From positions 29,164 through 93,163 of the forward strand of contig DATKWS010000113.1 in NCBI GenBank assembly GCA_035529435.1: 64,000 nt of DNA, given 5' to 3'. The stretch is from DATKWS01 sp035529435 (GTDB lineage Bacteria; Krumholzibacteriota; Krumholzibacteriia; Krumholzibacteriales; Krumholzibacteriaceae). Below the pieces are notes generated by a model, which was given only the letters and a program-made list of their open reading frames with translations, was not told the origin of the DNA and ran no database searches. Positions 1 through 8,187 of this stretch are shown here, piece after piece. A program made the position numbers and the translations under genes. Within the stretch, counting starts at the first letter, position 1. Each line of letters opens with the position of its first letter.

Positions 1-122
1 TTCTCTTCCTTGAGGGCATTCTGTATCGGTTCGGCCGTTTTCTGGCTGACGAAGGCGAGGACCCCCGCCGAAACGGCGGCGATGACCGTCAGCACCAGGC
101 ACAGCCGGAATATTTCCTTCAT
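1..122 (-). CDS. rnfG: RnfG, N-terminal fragment (window edge)
   Basis: Reading leftwards from the ATG at 122, the visible 40 codons give MKEIFRLCLVL followed by a hydrophobic segment and an Ala/Val-rich stretch, that is, one N-terminal membrane helix as in RnfG. The rest, including the covalent-FMN threonine motif expected near the C-terminus, lies outside the window. Identity rests on its place directly after rnfD in an rnfABCD order, which matches the E. coli rsxABCDGE arrangement. RnfG carries electrons on the outer face of the Rnf complex. Confidence 0.8.
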   Translation of the reverse strand, partial: MKEIFRLCLVLTVIAAVSAGVLAFVSQKTAEPIQNALKEE

Positions 123-178
123 TGCTCGAACACCTCCATCGGCCGCGATCTCTTCACCACGGCCTCAGTACAAATACG

Positions 179-1249
179 TCATGCCGCCGCCTTCTTCTTC
201 ACGGCGCCGAATACGGCGGGCTTCGTGTACCGGTCGATCAGGGGCGTCGTTGCGTTCATCAACAGGATGGCGAAACTCACCCCTTCCGGGTATGCGCCGA
301 ACAGTCGTATCACGACCGTGATGACCCCGCAGCCGAATCCGAAGATTAGCATCCCCCTCGGCGTGATAGGACTCGTCACGTAATCGGTCGCCATGAAGAG
401 CGCCCCTATGAAGAGACCTCCCGTGATCACGTGAAAACTCGGGTTTGCGTATCTGGTCGGATCGGCCAGATGGAATATGCCCGTCAGGGCCCAGACCGTC
501 AGGATATATGACGCGGGCGTATGCCACGATATGACCTTTTTCGCTATGAGAAATATGCCTCCGAGAACGAGGAGCACCACGGAGACTTCGCCGAGACAGC
601 CGGCGCGGTTGCCGATCAGAAGATCGATCCACTCCCGCTGTGAGAGGTGCAGATCGATCCGCCCCTGGGATAATAGGCTCTCCCGCATCCGGCTGAGCGG
701 CGTGGCGGTGGTGACGGCGCTCATGCCCCACTTGGACGGGGTCACCCACCGCGCCGTCATCTGTACGGGGAACGATATGAGCAACACGACGCGCCCGACC
801 AGCGCCGGGTTGAACGGATTGTACCCGAGACCGCCGTATATCTGTTTGGCGATGACGATCGCGAAGAAGGTCCCCACGAGGATCATCCACCACGGGCTCG
901 TGGCGGGAAGGTTCAATGCGAGGAGCAACCCCGTGAGAACGGCGCTGCAGTCGCGGACCGCGACCCGCCGTTTCGCGATGCGCTGCCAGAGCAGCTCGAA
1001 TATCACGGCCGAGACGACCGAGATCACGATAACCCTGACGGCGGCCAGCCCGAACACGAAGACGGAGAAGAGCGTCACCGGCACGAGGGCGTAGATGACG
1101 AGCCTCATGATGTCCCCGACCGCCTGCCCCCCGTGCATGTGCGGAGAGGAGCTGACGAGGAATCGCGGACCCACCTCGGGTTTTTTCTCCGTCGGCTGTT
1201 TACCTTCGGGTTTTGTTTCCGGTGCCTTCTCCTCCACCGATACCTCCAA
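179..1249 (-). CDS. rnfD: Rnf electron transport complex subunit D
   Basis: This 356-residue multi-helix membrane protein is the flavinylated integral subunit of the Rnf ferredoxin:NAD+ oxidoreductase, which couples electron transfer to Na+ or H+ export. After a hydrophilic N-terminus of about 35 residues rich in Glu, Lys and Pro come hydrophobic helices. The segment GMSAVTTATPL contains the Thr where FMN is attached by a phosphoester bond in RnfD/NqrB. GYNPFNPALVGR is a typical family motif. It lies 67 bases after rnfC and 56 before rnfG on the same strand. The charged N-terminal extension is longer than in E. coli RsxD. Confidence 0.95.
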   Translation of the reverse strand: MEVSVEEKAPETKPEGKQPTEKKPEVGPRFLVSSSPHMHGGQAVGDIMRLVIYALVPVTLFSVFVFGLAAVRVIVISVVSAVIFELLWQRIAKRRVAVRDCSAVLTGLLLALNLPATSPWWMILVGTFFAIVIAKQIYGGLGYNPFNPALVGRVVLLISFPVQMTARWVTPSKWGMSAVTTATPLSRMRESLLSQGRIDLHLSQREWIDLLIGNRAGCLGEVSVVLLVLGGIFLIAKKVISWHTPASYILTVWALTGIFHLADPTRYANPSFHVITGGLFIGALFMATDYVTSPITPRGMLIFGFGCGVITVVIRLFGAYPEGVSFAILLMNATTPLIDRYTKPAVFGAVKKKAAA

Positions 1250-1316
1250 ACGGGCGGAATTCCGAATCCGCCGTCTCCCGCTGACCTGCGGTCCATCTAT
1301 CGCACGGCCGGGAGCG

Positions 1317-2642
1317 CTACCCGGCTCTCTTCGCCTTCTTTCTCACCTCCGCCTTGGCGCGGCGGAAGTGGTGCACGAGGGGCCTGCGCGACGGGCACAC
1401 ATAGGCGCAGCAGCCGCACTCGATGCAGTCGAGTACATTGAACTCATCCGTCTTGTCGAACGCCATGCGCTCCGCGAAAATGCTGAGCGCGGAGGGATTG
1501 AGGCGCATCGGGCAGGCCGTCACGCATTTGCCGCACCGTATGCAGGGGTCGTTCACGTACTGCGGAATCTCGTCGCGGCGCAGGAACACGACACCACTCG
1601 TGCCCTTCGTGACCGATGCCCCGAGAGAGTACTGGGCGACCCCCATCATGGGACCGCCGCTGATAACCTTGCCCGTGTCCCCGCTGATGCCGCCGCAGAA
1701 CCTCACGAGATCCTCGAATGACGCGCCGATCCGGGCCAGGATATTCTTCGGCTCGGCGACACCGCTTCCCGTGACGGTGACGACACGCTGTATGAGCGGC
1801 CTGCCGAACCGGACCGCCTCGTATGCCGCGAAACAGGTTCCGACGTTCTGCACCAGGACGCCGGCATCCATCGGCAATCCCCCCGTCGGCACCTTCCGGT
1901 GCGTGATCGAATAGATCAGCTGCTTCTCGGCGCCCTGGGGGTACAGCACATTGACGGCGGCGACACTGAAGCCCTTCCGGTCCGCGGAGCGGGATCGCAT
2001 CGTCTCTATCGCATCCGGTTTATTCTTCTCGATACTCACGACGACCCGTTCGACGCCGAGAACCCGTGCGAAGAGCGCCGCTCCCTCGATAATCTCATCG
2101 GCCCGCTCCACCATCAGCCGGTGGTCGGCGGTGAGAAACGGCTCGCATTCGGCGCCGTTCACGATCAGAATATTTATTTTTTTATGTTCCGGAGGGGAGA
2201 GCTTTACATGCGTGGGAAACGTGGCCCCTCCCATGCCGACAAGCCCGCCACCCTGCACGAGCTTCTTGATCTCATCCGGCCCGAGAGAATCGGTATTCCG
2301 CTCGACGTTGCACCCCTCGGCCCATGCATCCTCGCCGTCGGGCTCGATTACCGCGGCGGGCATATCGGTGCCGACGGGATGCGGGAACATGTCGATCGAC
2401 TTCACGGTCCCCGAGGTGGGTGCATGGACGGGGGCGGACACGAACGCCTTCGCCTCCGCGATCACCTGCCCTTTACGCACCGTATCGCCCTTCTTGACAA
2501 TAGGTTCCGGTGGTGCGCCGAGGTTCTGCGTGAAATAAACGACGAGCTGCTCCGGCAGGGGCATCTCCTCTATCGCCCTCCGGTCGGCGAGCTCCTTGTT
2601 GTACGCGGGATGCACGCCCCCGGCAAACGCTCCATACGCCAT
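1317..2642 (-). CDS. rnfC: Rnf electron transport complex subunit C
   Basis: RnfC is the peripheral NADH/FMN and Fe-S subunit of the Rnf complex. The 441-residue product has an N-terminal barrel-sandwich region, a Rossmann-like part with GLVGMGGATFPTHVK and NGAECEPFLTADHR (typical of NADH-binding RnfC/NuoF proteins), a SLBB-like region, and two 4Fe-4S motifs, CIRCGKCVTACP near residue 367 and CIECGCCAYVCP near residue 406. Its ATG shares one base with the rnfB stop codon (TAATG), indicating translational coupling. It has normal bacterial length without the long repeat tail of E. coli RsxC. Confidence 0.96.
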   Translation of the reverse strand: MAYGAFAGGVHPAYNKELADRRAIEEMPLPEQLVVYFTQNLGAPPEPIVKKGDTVRKGQVIAEAKAFVSAPVHAPTSGTVKSIDMFPHPVGTDMPAAVIEPDGEDAWAEGCNVERNTDSLGPDEIKKLVQGGGLVGMGGATFPTHVKLSPPEHKKINILIVNGAECEPFLTADHRLMVERADEIIEGAALFARVLGVERVVVSIEKNKPDAIETMRSRSADRKGFSVAAVNVLYPQGAEKQLIYSITHRKVPTGGLPMDAGVLVQNVGTCFAAYEAVRFGRPLIQRVVTVTGSGVAEPKNILARIGASFEDLVRFCGGISGDTGKVISGGPMMGVAQYSLGASVTKGTSGVVFLRRDEIPQYVNDPCIRCGKCVTACPMRLNPSALSIFAERMAFDKTDEFNVLDCIECGCCAYVCPSRRPLVHHFRRAKAEVRKKAKRAG

Positions 2643-3469
2643 TACCCCTCACCCCCCACCGCATGCCGTTCATCGGGGATGTCCGCACCGCCCGCATGAA
2701 TCGTATTCATCGGACATACCCCGGCCACCAGGGCGGGAATCTCGGCCTCGTAATTCACCACGGCGAGGTTGTCCTCCATGACGATCGCCCCCTCGGGGGC
2801 CTCCTTGACGCAGCGCTGGCAGCCGATGCACCCCACCTGGCAGTACCTGCGGACTTTGCCCCCCTTGTCGTGAGACGAACAGAGGATGTGGACCGTCCTC
2901 TCGTAGGGGACCATCTTGATGATCCCCTTGGGACAGGCGCCGACACACGTGGTGCACCCCGTGCACTTCTCCGGATCGACGCGCGCGAGACCGCTCGGCA
3001 GCATTTCGATCGCACCGAAGGGGCAGATACCGGCGCAGGTCCTGAGTCCGAGGCACCCGTACGAACACGCCTTGTCTCCGCCGAACAGCATCGCCGCAGA
3101 GGTGCAATCGTACACTCCATTGTAAAAAAATCGCTTCCGGGCGACCTGGTCGTCGCCGTTGCAGAGAACGAGCGCAACCTTCCGCACACCGCCCCCCTCG
3201 TACTCGATACCCATGATGCGTGCCACCTGCTGCGCGACGGCCCCGCCGCCGACCGGGCAGGCGTCGACCCCGGCCTTTCCCTCGGCGATGCGGCGTGCCA
3301 GCTCCGAACAGCCGGGAAACCCGCATGCGCCGCAATTGGCGCCGGGAAGCGCCTCCTCGATCTCTTCAACCTTGGGATCGACCTTGACCGCGAAGGCGCG
3401 GGCCGCCAGCGCGAGCCCGAAGCCGGCGATGAGCGCGAGACCGGCGAGTGCGATGATGGCGGTCAGCAT
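2642..3469 (-). CDS. rnfB: Rnf electron transport complex subunit B
   Basis: RnfB accepts electrons from reduced ferredoxin. The 275-residue product starts with one membrane anchor (residues 1-25), then an Fe-S domain with NCGACGFPGC (Cys46, Cys49, Cys54), and several ferredoxin-type Cys clusters, including CTGCTTCVGACP and CIGCQRC. This is the usual RnfB plan. It follows rnfA after 16 bases and overlaps rnfC by one base. The C-terminus (VAGVCPMNTIHA) holds an additional Cys-Pro pair. Confidence 0.96.
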   Translation of the reverse strand: MLTAIIALAGLALIAGFGLALAARAFAVKVDPKVEEIEEALPGANCGACGFPGCSELARRIAEGKAGVDACPVGGGAVAQQVARIMGIEYEGGGVRKVALVLCNGDDQVARKRFFYNGVYDCTSAAMLFGGDKACSYGCLGLRTCAGICPFGAIEMLPSGLARVDPEKCTGCTTCVGACPKGIIKMVPYERTVHILCSSHDKGGKVRRYCQVGCIGCQRCVKEAPEGAIVMEDNLAVVNYEAEIPALVAGVCPMNTIHAGGADIPDERHAVGGEG

Positions 3470-3485
3470 GGTGCAGGCATTCCTC

Positions 3486-4067
3486 TCAGATCTTCACGAG
3501 TCCCGTGAATCCCATAAATGCGAGGGACAGGAGCCCGGCCGTGATCAGGGCGATCGCGGTGCCGCGAAACGGCAGCGGCGTATCGCACAGATCGATCCGC
3601 TCCCTGAGTCCCGAGAACAGGATCATTGCAAGTCCGAATCCGACCGCCGCCCCGAAACCGAACACCGTCGTCTCGAGCAGCGAGTACTCCTTCTGTATAT
3701 TCAGCACCGCCACACCGAGCACGGCGCAATTCGTCGTTATGAGGGGAAGGTAGATCCCGAGCGCCTTGTAGAGGGCCGGGCTCAATTTCTGGAGCGCGAG
3801 CTCGACGAGCTGCACGAGACTCGCGATGACGAGGATGAATGTCACGGTCTGCAGGTAGACGAGATTGAAGGGGGCAAGGACGAACCGGTAGATCAGCCAC
3901 GTGGCGACCGACGCCATCGTCATGACGAACACCACCGCGCCGCTCATTCCCGCCGCCGTCTGGAACCGGCGGGATACGCCGAGAAACGGGCAGAGTCCGA
4001 GGAATCGCAGCAAGACGTAGTTATTGACCAGAACGGCGCTGATAATGATGAGGAGAAGTTTTACCAC
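3486..4067 (-). CDS. rnfA: Rnf electron transport complex subunit A
   Basis: First gene of the visible rnfABCDG operon. The 193-residue protein is almost entirely hydrophobic with about six helices and the RnfA/NqrE signature NNYVLLRFLGLCPFLGVS near the N-terminus, whose Cys takes part in the membrane 2Fe-2S site shared with RnfE. The start is a GTG preceded by GAGGA. A sigma-70-like promoter lies about 80 bases upstream. Confidence 0.96.
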   Translation of the reverse strand: MVKLLLIIISAVLVNNYVLLRFLGLCPFLGVSRRFQTAAGMSGAVVFVMTMASVATWLIYRFVLAPFNLVYLQTVTFILVIASLVQLVELALQKLSPALYKALGIYLPLITTNCAVLGVAVLNIQKEYSLLETTVFGFGAAVGFGLAMILFSGLRERIDLCDTPLPFRGTAIALITAGLLSLAFMGFTGLVKI

Positions 4068-4143
4068 AGGTCCTCGCCCGGTTATCTATCCATCATGCGG
4101 TCAATCTCTTCCGCACCGGCCGGTAATGGGAAAAATCGGGGGA

Positions 4144-4172
4144 AATGTACTACGGGCCCTGAAAAAAATCAA
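4144..4172 (-). promoter_or_regulatory. Candidate sigma-70 promoter of the rnf operon
   Basis: On the minus strand TTGATT (4172-4167) is separated by 17 bases from TACATT (4149-4144), upstream of the rnfA GTG at 4067. Matches are 4 of 6 in each hexamer, so this is a moderate candidate read by eye. Confidence 0.4.
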
Positions 4173-4318
4173 GCTCATTCCCCGGATAGAGGGGATTCTC
4201 TTTCAGATTCGCGGTCCGGCGGCCCGGTGGAATGCGGTCATTGTGCGCTACGGCTCTCCCGGGGGAGCACCTCCGTCCCGCCGGCGTTCCGGCACACACG
4301 CAAGAAAAGGCTTGGCCG

Positions 4319-4347
4319 TTGACTTGATTGATGGTATCTATTACATT
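4319..4347 (+). promoter_or_regulatory. Candidate promoter of the FemAB-like gene
   Basis: TTGACT (4319-4324), a 17-base gap and TACATT (4342-4347) precede the ATG at 4366. It would give a very short leader of about ten bases, so it is tentative. The remainder of the 298-base gap between rnfA and this gene holds only the divergent rnf promoter candidate. Confidence 0.35.
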
Positions 4348-4365
4348 CGCACTGGGTAGTTTGTG

Positions 4366-5376
4366 ATGAACCATGATTCTCTTCCCATAACCGTAGAGGC
4401 GCAGCCGACCGAATATATGGATTGCACGGTACTCGATTATCAGTCTCTCGACAAGCCGGCCTGGGAGAAACTCTCGCGGAACGGCTCGTTTTTTCATACC
4501 CACCAGTGGATGAGGATCTGCATCGATGGTCTCTCACCCGGCGTCGAAGGCATCTTCCTGTGCGGATTTGAAAACGGCGTTCTCGTGGCCGGCATGCCGG
4601 CGATCGTCACGAAGCGTTTCGGGCTGCGCTCATTCTACGCCATGCCGTTCGGCACATACGGCGAAGCGGTATTCGATCCCTCGCTCGGCGCCGACCGGCG
4701 CACGGATTTTTACCGCTATCTCCTCGATTACCTGCGGGAGCACAGATTCTCGAGAATCGCAATCACCGACTTCGACGGTACCCTCGACGGCCTTGCCACA
4801 TCGCCACTCAGGCGGGAGCGGTGTTTCACGCACATCATCAGCCTCAACGGAAACGAGGAGCACAATCCGCCCGACAAGAAGGTCAACGGGCACATACGCG
4901 CCGGCCAGCGGGCGGAAACCGACATCCAGCGCCTCACGAGCCGCGAACAGCTCGACGAGTTTTTCGCACTCTACGAACTGACCGAGGGACGCCACGGCCG
5001 CAGGAGACCGCTCTACAGCAAGGAATTCTTCGCGGGCATCCTGCGGTACCTCGGGGATTCCGATACGCTCTACTGGAATTGCCTGATCTCGGAAGGCGCG
5101 ATGATCGGTTCCTGTATCAACTTCATCTTCAACCGGTCCCTCTTCAACTGGCAGACGGTATCGGACTACAAGAGCCGGCACCTGAAACCGAACCACGTAC
5201 TGCTCGCCGATGCGATCCAGCGGGGAGTGGAAGCGGGGGTGAAGCAGGTGAACCTCGGTGCATCGCCCCACGACGCGCAGGGACTGATCGATTACAAGGA
5301 ACGCTGGGGGGGCGTCCGTGTCGATTACGACTGCTACTACTTCGATTCCTGGATACGCCGCCTGGTGAAGCGCTAG
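4366..5376 (+). CDS. FemAB/GNAT-type acyltransferase (BioF2-like)
   Basis: A 336-residue soluble protein with the two-domain FemAB architecture: an N-terminal GNAT-like half (HTHQWMRICIDG, GMPAIVTKRFGLRSFYAMPFGTYGEAV) and a C-terminal Acetyltransf_6-type half (INFIFNRSLFNWQTVSDYKSR, VKQVNLGASPHDAQGLIDYKERWGG). In such proteins aminoacyl or acyl groups are moved to cell-envelope or exopolysaccharide precursors; the FY.Y/K.RWG pattern near the end is typical. A GTG lies immediately before the ATG (4363) and is an alternative start. The specific acceptor cannot be told from sequence. It converges with the radical SAM gene, seven bases apart. Confidence 0.75.
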   Translation: MNHDSLPITVEAQPTEYMDCTVLDYQSLDKPAWEKLSRNGSFFHTHQWMRICIDGLSPGVEGIFLCGFENGVLVAGMPAIVTKRFGLRSFYAMPFGTYGEAVFDPSLGADRRTDFYRYLLDYLREHRFSRIAITDFDGTLDGLATSPLRRERCFTHIISLNGNEEHNPPDKKVNGHIRAGQRAETDIQRLTSREQLDEFFALYELTEGRHGRRRPLYSKEFFAGILRYLGDSDTLYWNCLISEGAMIGSCINFIFNRSLFNWQTVSDYKSRHLKPNHVLLADAIQRGVEAGVKQVNLGASPHDAQGLIDYKERWGGVRVDYDCYYFDSWIRRLVKR

Positions 5377-5383
5377 CACCCAC

Positions 5384-6259
5384 TCACAATCCACGCATCC
5401 ATTCGTTTCGGAGAAATTGCTCCGGTCTCTCCAGCGCCAGCGCGACCTCCGCGAGGAGCCGTTCCCTGTCCTTCATGAGGGTCCCCGCCAGGGCAAGATA
5501 ATTGGAGGCATGGTTGCTCCGGAAGATGCACCGCTCCGTCTCGAGGCCCTCGATCATCCGGCCGAGCTCCCTGCAGTTGTCGAACGGCGTGCTGAACGAG
5601 AAATGCGGCGGCATTGCGCGCGCGTATCGCTCCCCGTGCGGGCCGGGCATCAGCGTCAGCGCCGAGAGATAGCGGGGCTGGATGCCGTTCACGAGGCGGG
5701 CCGTCGCTGCGGCGTGGCGCTCCAGTCCGCCCCTGCCGGCGAGTCCCAGAATCACGGTGACGGAGAGCTTCATCCCCGCCTCGTGCGCCCGCCGGCACCC
5801 CTCGATCATCTCCGCGGGGGTGGCCCCCTTGCCGATCCGCGCGAGGAGATCGGGATCTCCCGTTTCGACTCCGTAGTAGAGAATCGAGAGCCCCTTCTCA
5901 CGGAGCCCGCGCAATCCGGCCGCCGTCTTCGAGAGGAGGTTCTGCGGCGTCGCGTACGCGGCGACCCTCTGCAGGCGGGGGAACGATTGACCGATATATT
6001 CGAGAATACGTTCGAGTTTTTCGACCGAAAGCACGAGCGCATCCCCATCGGCGAGAAAGATCCGCCGCGTATCGGGCCGGAGCCGCGCGGCCGCGTCTAT
6101 ATCGGCCCGCAGCTCGTCCCACGGTTTTGTCCTGAAACGCTTCCCCTTGTACATGTAGCAGAAGCGGCACCCGTTGTGGGAGCAGCCGATCGTCGCCTGG
6201 AGTATCAGTGAACGCGCCTCGCTGGGCGGACGGTAGACCGGTTCGTCGTAGTGCAGCAT
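5384..6259 (-). CDS. Radical SAM protein with CX4CX2C cluster motif
   Basis: A 291-residue radical SAM enzyme. Near the N-terminus IGCSHNGCRFCYMYKGKRFR supplies three Cys spaced CX4CX2C instead of the usual CX3CX2C. The FLADGDALVLS strand, YGVETGD and VTVILGLAG correspond to the SAM-barrel strands and the glycine motif. There is no B12 domain and no recognisable substrate domain. The start is taken at ATG 6259 (GGAA seven to eight bases upstream); a GTG at 6286 would add nine residues. I recall the CSHNxCxFC pattern from uncharacterised COG1032-type proteins. Substrate unknown. Confidence 0.8.
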   Translation of the reverse strand: MLHYDEPVYRPPSEARSLILQATIGCSHNGCRFCYMYKGKRFRTKPWDELRADIDAAARLRPDTRRIFLADGDALVLSVEKLERILEYIGQSFPRLQRVAAYATPQNLLSKTAAGLRGLREKGLSILYYGVETGDPDLLARIGKGATPAEMIEGCRRAHEAGMKLSVTVILGLAGRGGLERHAAATARLVNGIQPRYLSALTLMPGPHGERYARAMPPHFSFSTPFDNCRELGRMIEGLETERCIFRSNHASNYLALAGTLMKDRERLLAEVALALERPEQFLRNEWMRGL

Positions 6260-6541
6260 CGTTTCGATTCCATTCCGGCGTTCCACGAATGACGCTCGTG
6301 ATTCCCTCCACGCGGACGGTGAGAAAACAGCCGGTGATTATTCCATCGTCCGATTCCCGTACACGCGGTTCATTATAATCGCGTCGCTTACGCATGACAA
6401 CAACGAAGTTCTTTATTTGTATACGGATGCGGGCGTCCGCCGATTACCATGCTATTGCACCGCGCCATATTCCGGATAGATCATAATTATTTATATATAC
6501 AGGCCCGATACCGGTTAACCGAGATAATTTATAATAAATCT
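6260..6541. other. AT-rich intergenic region
   Basis: No coding signal is seen between the radical SAM start and the promoter at 6542. From about 6470 to 6540 the sequence is markedly AT-rich (runs such as attatttatatata), unlike the surrounding GC-rich genes. It probably holds control sequences for one or both divergent genes. No hairpin terminator was found. Confidence 0.5.
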
Positions 6542-6570
6542 TTGCACGGATCATGTTTTGATGGTATAGT
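6542..6570 (+). promoter_or_regulatory. Strong sigma-70-like promoter
   Basis: TTGCAC (6542-6547), exactly 17 bases, then TATAGT (6565-6570); five of six matches in the -10 hexamer. Located 84 bases before the ATG of the unknown gene at 6654. Confidence 0.65.
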
Positions 6571-6653
6571 TCCGACGAGATGTACTTCGTGTTCATGACA
6601 CCGGTTTCTTCTCAATATGTATAGCATTCGACTTTACGGGAAAGGAGCAGGAC

Positions 6654-7115
6654 ATGCAACGGATACAGAAAAACAGGATCGGGTATGCAGGCATGATACT
6701 CGTGCAATCCCTATTTCTGCGAGAGGGTATCACCTGCGAGACGGCCGAGGGGATCATCGATCTCGAAGTACAACTGACCAAGCCGAAACGGAAATTCGGG
6801 GTTCTCGTCGTCACCAATTTAAGGCCGAAGAAGGCGGGCGGCAAAGGCAAGGAGGCCCTCGACTGGTGGATACCGATCAAGAACGAGGCCGACTTTATCG
6901 TCTGTGTCGACCTCAGCACCCTGCGGGTGTGGATCTTCGGCGCGGCGGAGATGTCCAGGTTCGCGCAACAGCGTTCGAAGAACAAATTGCATTTCTACAT
7001 GTACACCGATAACGCAGTCGCCCTTCGCGGTAAAAAGGCGTCGAAATTCGATTACGAATTCGAGAGTTACCGCCTCGAGAACAGAATTTACCGGGGAGTC
7101 TTCGACAGGAAGTAG
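6654..7115 (+). CDS. Uncharacterised 153-residue protein, possible PD-(D/E)XK fold
   Basis: Not recognised by family. The ATG at 6654 follows AAAGGAGCAGGAC, a good ribosome site. The protein is soluble and basic. It alternates a helix (GYAGMILVQSLFLREGI), strands containing IDLEVQLTK and FGVLVVTNLRP, a loop rich in Lys/Gly, then ADFIVCVDLSTLRVWIF. This order of an N-terminal helix, an acidic strand followed by a Q-x-x-K-like strand, and a hydrophobic pair resembles small PD-(D/E)XK proteins, but the catalytic residues are not clear, so this is only a suggestion. It has its own promoter and lies 68 bases before an Fe-S nuclease gene, probably in one transcript. Confidence 0.5.
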   Translation: MQRIQKNRIGYAGMILVQSLFLREGITCETAEGIIDLEVQLTKPKRKFGVLVVTNLRPKKAGGKGKEALDWWIPIKNEADFIVCVDLSTLRVWIFGAAEMSRFAQQRSKNKLHFYMYTDNAVALRGKKASKFDYEFESYRLENRIYRGVFDRK

Positions 7116-7183
7116 AGCGGGGTATCGTGCCGCTCCGGCGGCCGGTTCACCGGCGTGGTGTTCCTATCCGGCATGATACGATC

Positions 7184-8167
7184 ATGGCGTTCCGTAATCG
7201 ATTCGGTTGGTCATTTTCGCGCGAATCGATGTTCGATGCGTGTATGCGCCGGTACTACCTCCACTACTACCTCAGCTGGAACGGCTGGAATGCCGGTGCA
7301 CCCGCAGTCGCGCGGGAAGCATTCAAGCTGAAGCGCCTCGTCTCCCTCCCGCTCTGGCGCGGTCAACTCGTTCACTACATCGCCGGCAAGGTCCTGCAAT
7401 CGATGAGGAGGAAGGGACGGATCCCCGACCTGCGGGATGTCGTGAAATACATGAACGAGCGCTTTCAGCACCAGCTCGCCTTCTCGGAATCCAGGCGATA
7501 CCTCACGGAACCGAAAAAGCGTGGAGGCAAGCTCAATATAGACTGGCTTGCCCTGTTCGAACACGAGTACGGAAGAATTCTCGATCCGGGGCTCATCGAG
7601 CGGGCGCGCACGGAGTGCGTGCAGGCGATCGAGGGGTTGTTCCAGAGTCCCATGCTCCGGCGAGCCGCGGAGACCGACAGCAGCCGCTGGGTCGTCGAGG
7701 ATCTCGATCACGCGGAGTTCTCGCAGAGCTTCTCGTTCGACGGCGTCACCGTCTATATAAAAACCGATTTTCTCTTCCGGGATAACGACGGTACGCTCTG
7801 CATCGTCGACTGGAAGACGAACCGTGGTTCCCGCCCGGGGGACGGCGCCGAACACAAGGAGCCGGATGCGGCGGTTCAGCTCGGCGTGTACGGGTACTAT
7901 GCGGCGACGGTGCTCTCGGTGCCGGCGGACATGATCAGGCTCTACGAGGTCAACCTGCTGCGCGGCGGGACCGTTACCGAGCACGCCGTCCGTGAGGAGA
8001 TGATCGAACGTTTCAGGACCCATATCGCGGGTGGAATCGCGAAGCTCTCGTCGGTACTCGTTGGCGGCGACCGTGAGCGGAATGAACCGACGGCGGCCGA
8101 TCACTTCCCGGCGATCGTCAACGGAAGATGCAACACCTGCAACTTTCTCCGCATATGCAAGGACTGA
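7184..8167 (+). CDS. RecB-family PD-(D/E)XK nuclease with Fe-S cluster (Cas4/AddB-like)
   Basis: A 327-residue stand-alone nuclease-type protein. Visible motifs are FSRESMFDACMRRYYLHY at the N-terminus (Cys20), TDFLF, then VDWKT with the catalytic Asp-x-Lys, and QLGVYGYYA, the QxxxY motif of RecB-like nucleases. CNTCNFLRIC at the C-terminus gives Cys316, Cys319 and Cys325, which with Cys20 would bind a 4Fe-4S cluster as in Cas4 and AddB. No helicase motifs and no cas genes are nearby. The start is set at ATG 7184; an upstream in-frame ATG would add an Arg-rich stretch of 19 residues. Role (repair, recombination or defence) is not determined. Confidence 0.8.
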   Translation: MAFRNRFGWSFSRESMFDACMRRYYLHYYLSWNGWNAGAPAVAREAFKLKRLVSLPLWRGQLVHYIAGKVLQSMRRKGRIPDLRDVVKYMNERFQHQLAFSESRRYLTEPKKRGGKLNIDWLALFEHEYGRILDPGLIERARTECVQAIEGLFQSPMLRRAAETDSSRWVVEDLDHAEFSQSFSFDGVTVYIKTDFLFRDNDGTLCIVDWKTNRGSRPGDGAEHKEPDAAVQLGVYGYYAATVLSVPADMIRLYEVNLLRGGTVTEHAVREEMIERFRTHIAGGIAKLSSVLVGGDRERNEPTAADHFPAIVNGRCNTCNFLRICKD

Positions 8168-8187
8168 ACCGGTAGGTCCCCCACGAT

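Noticed and set aside
3159..4322. 387-codon plus-strand open frame over rnfB/rnfA
   Set aside because: Antisense to conserved Rnf subunits and without recognisable domains.
7127..7183. Upstream extension of the Fe-S nuclease gene
   Set aside because: Arg/Pro-rich residues unlike the family start; the core motif begins just after ATG 7184.
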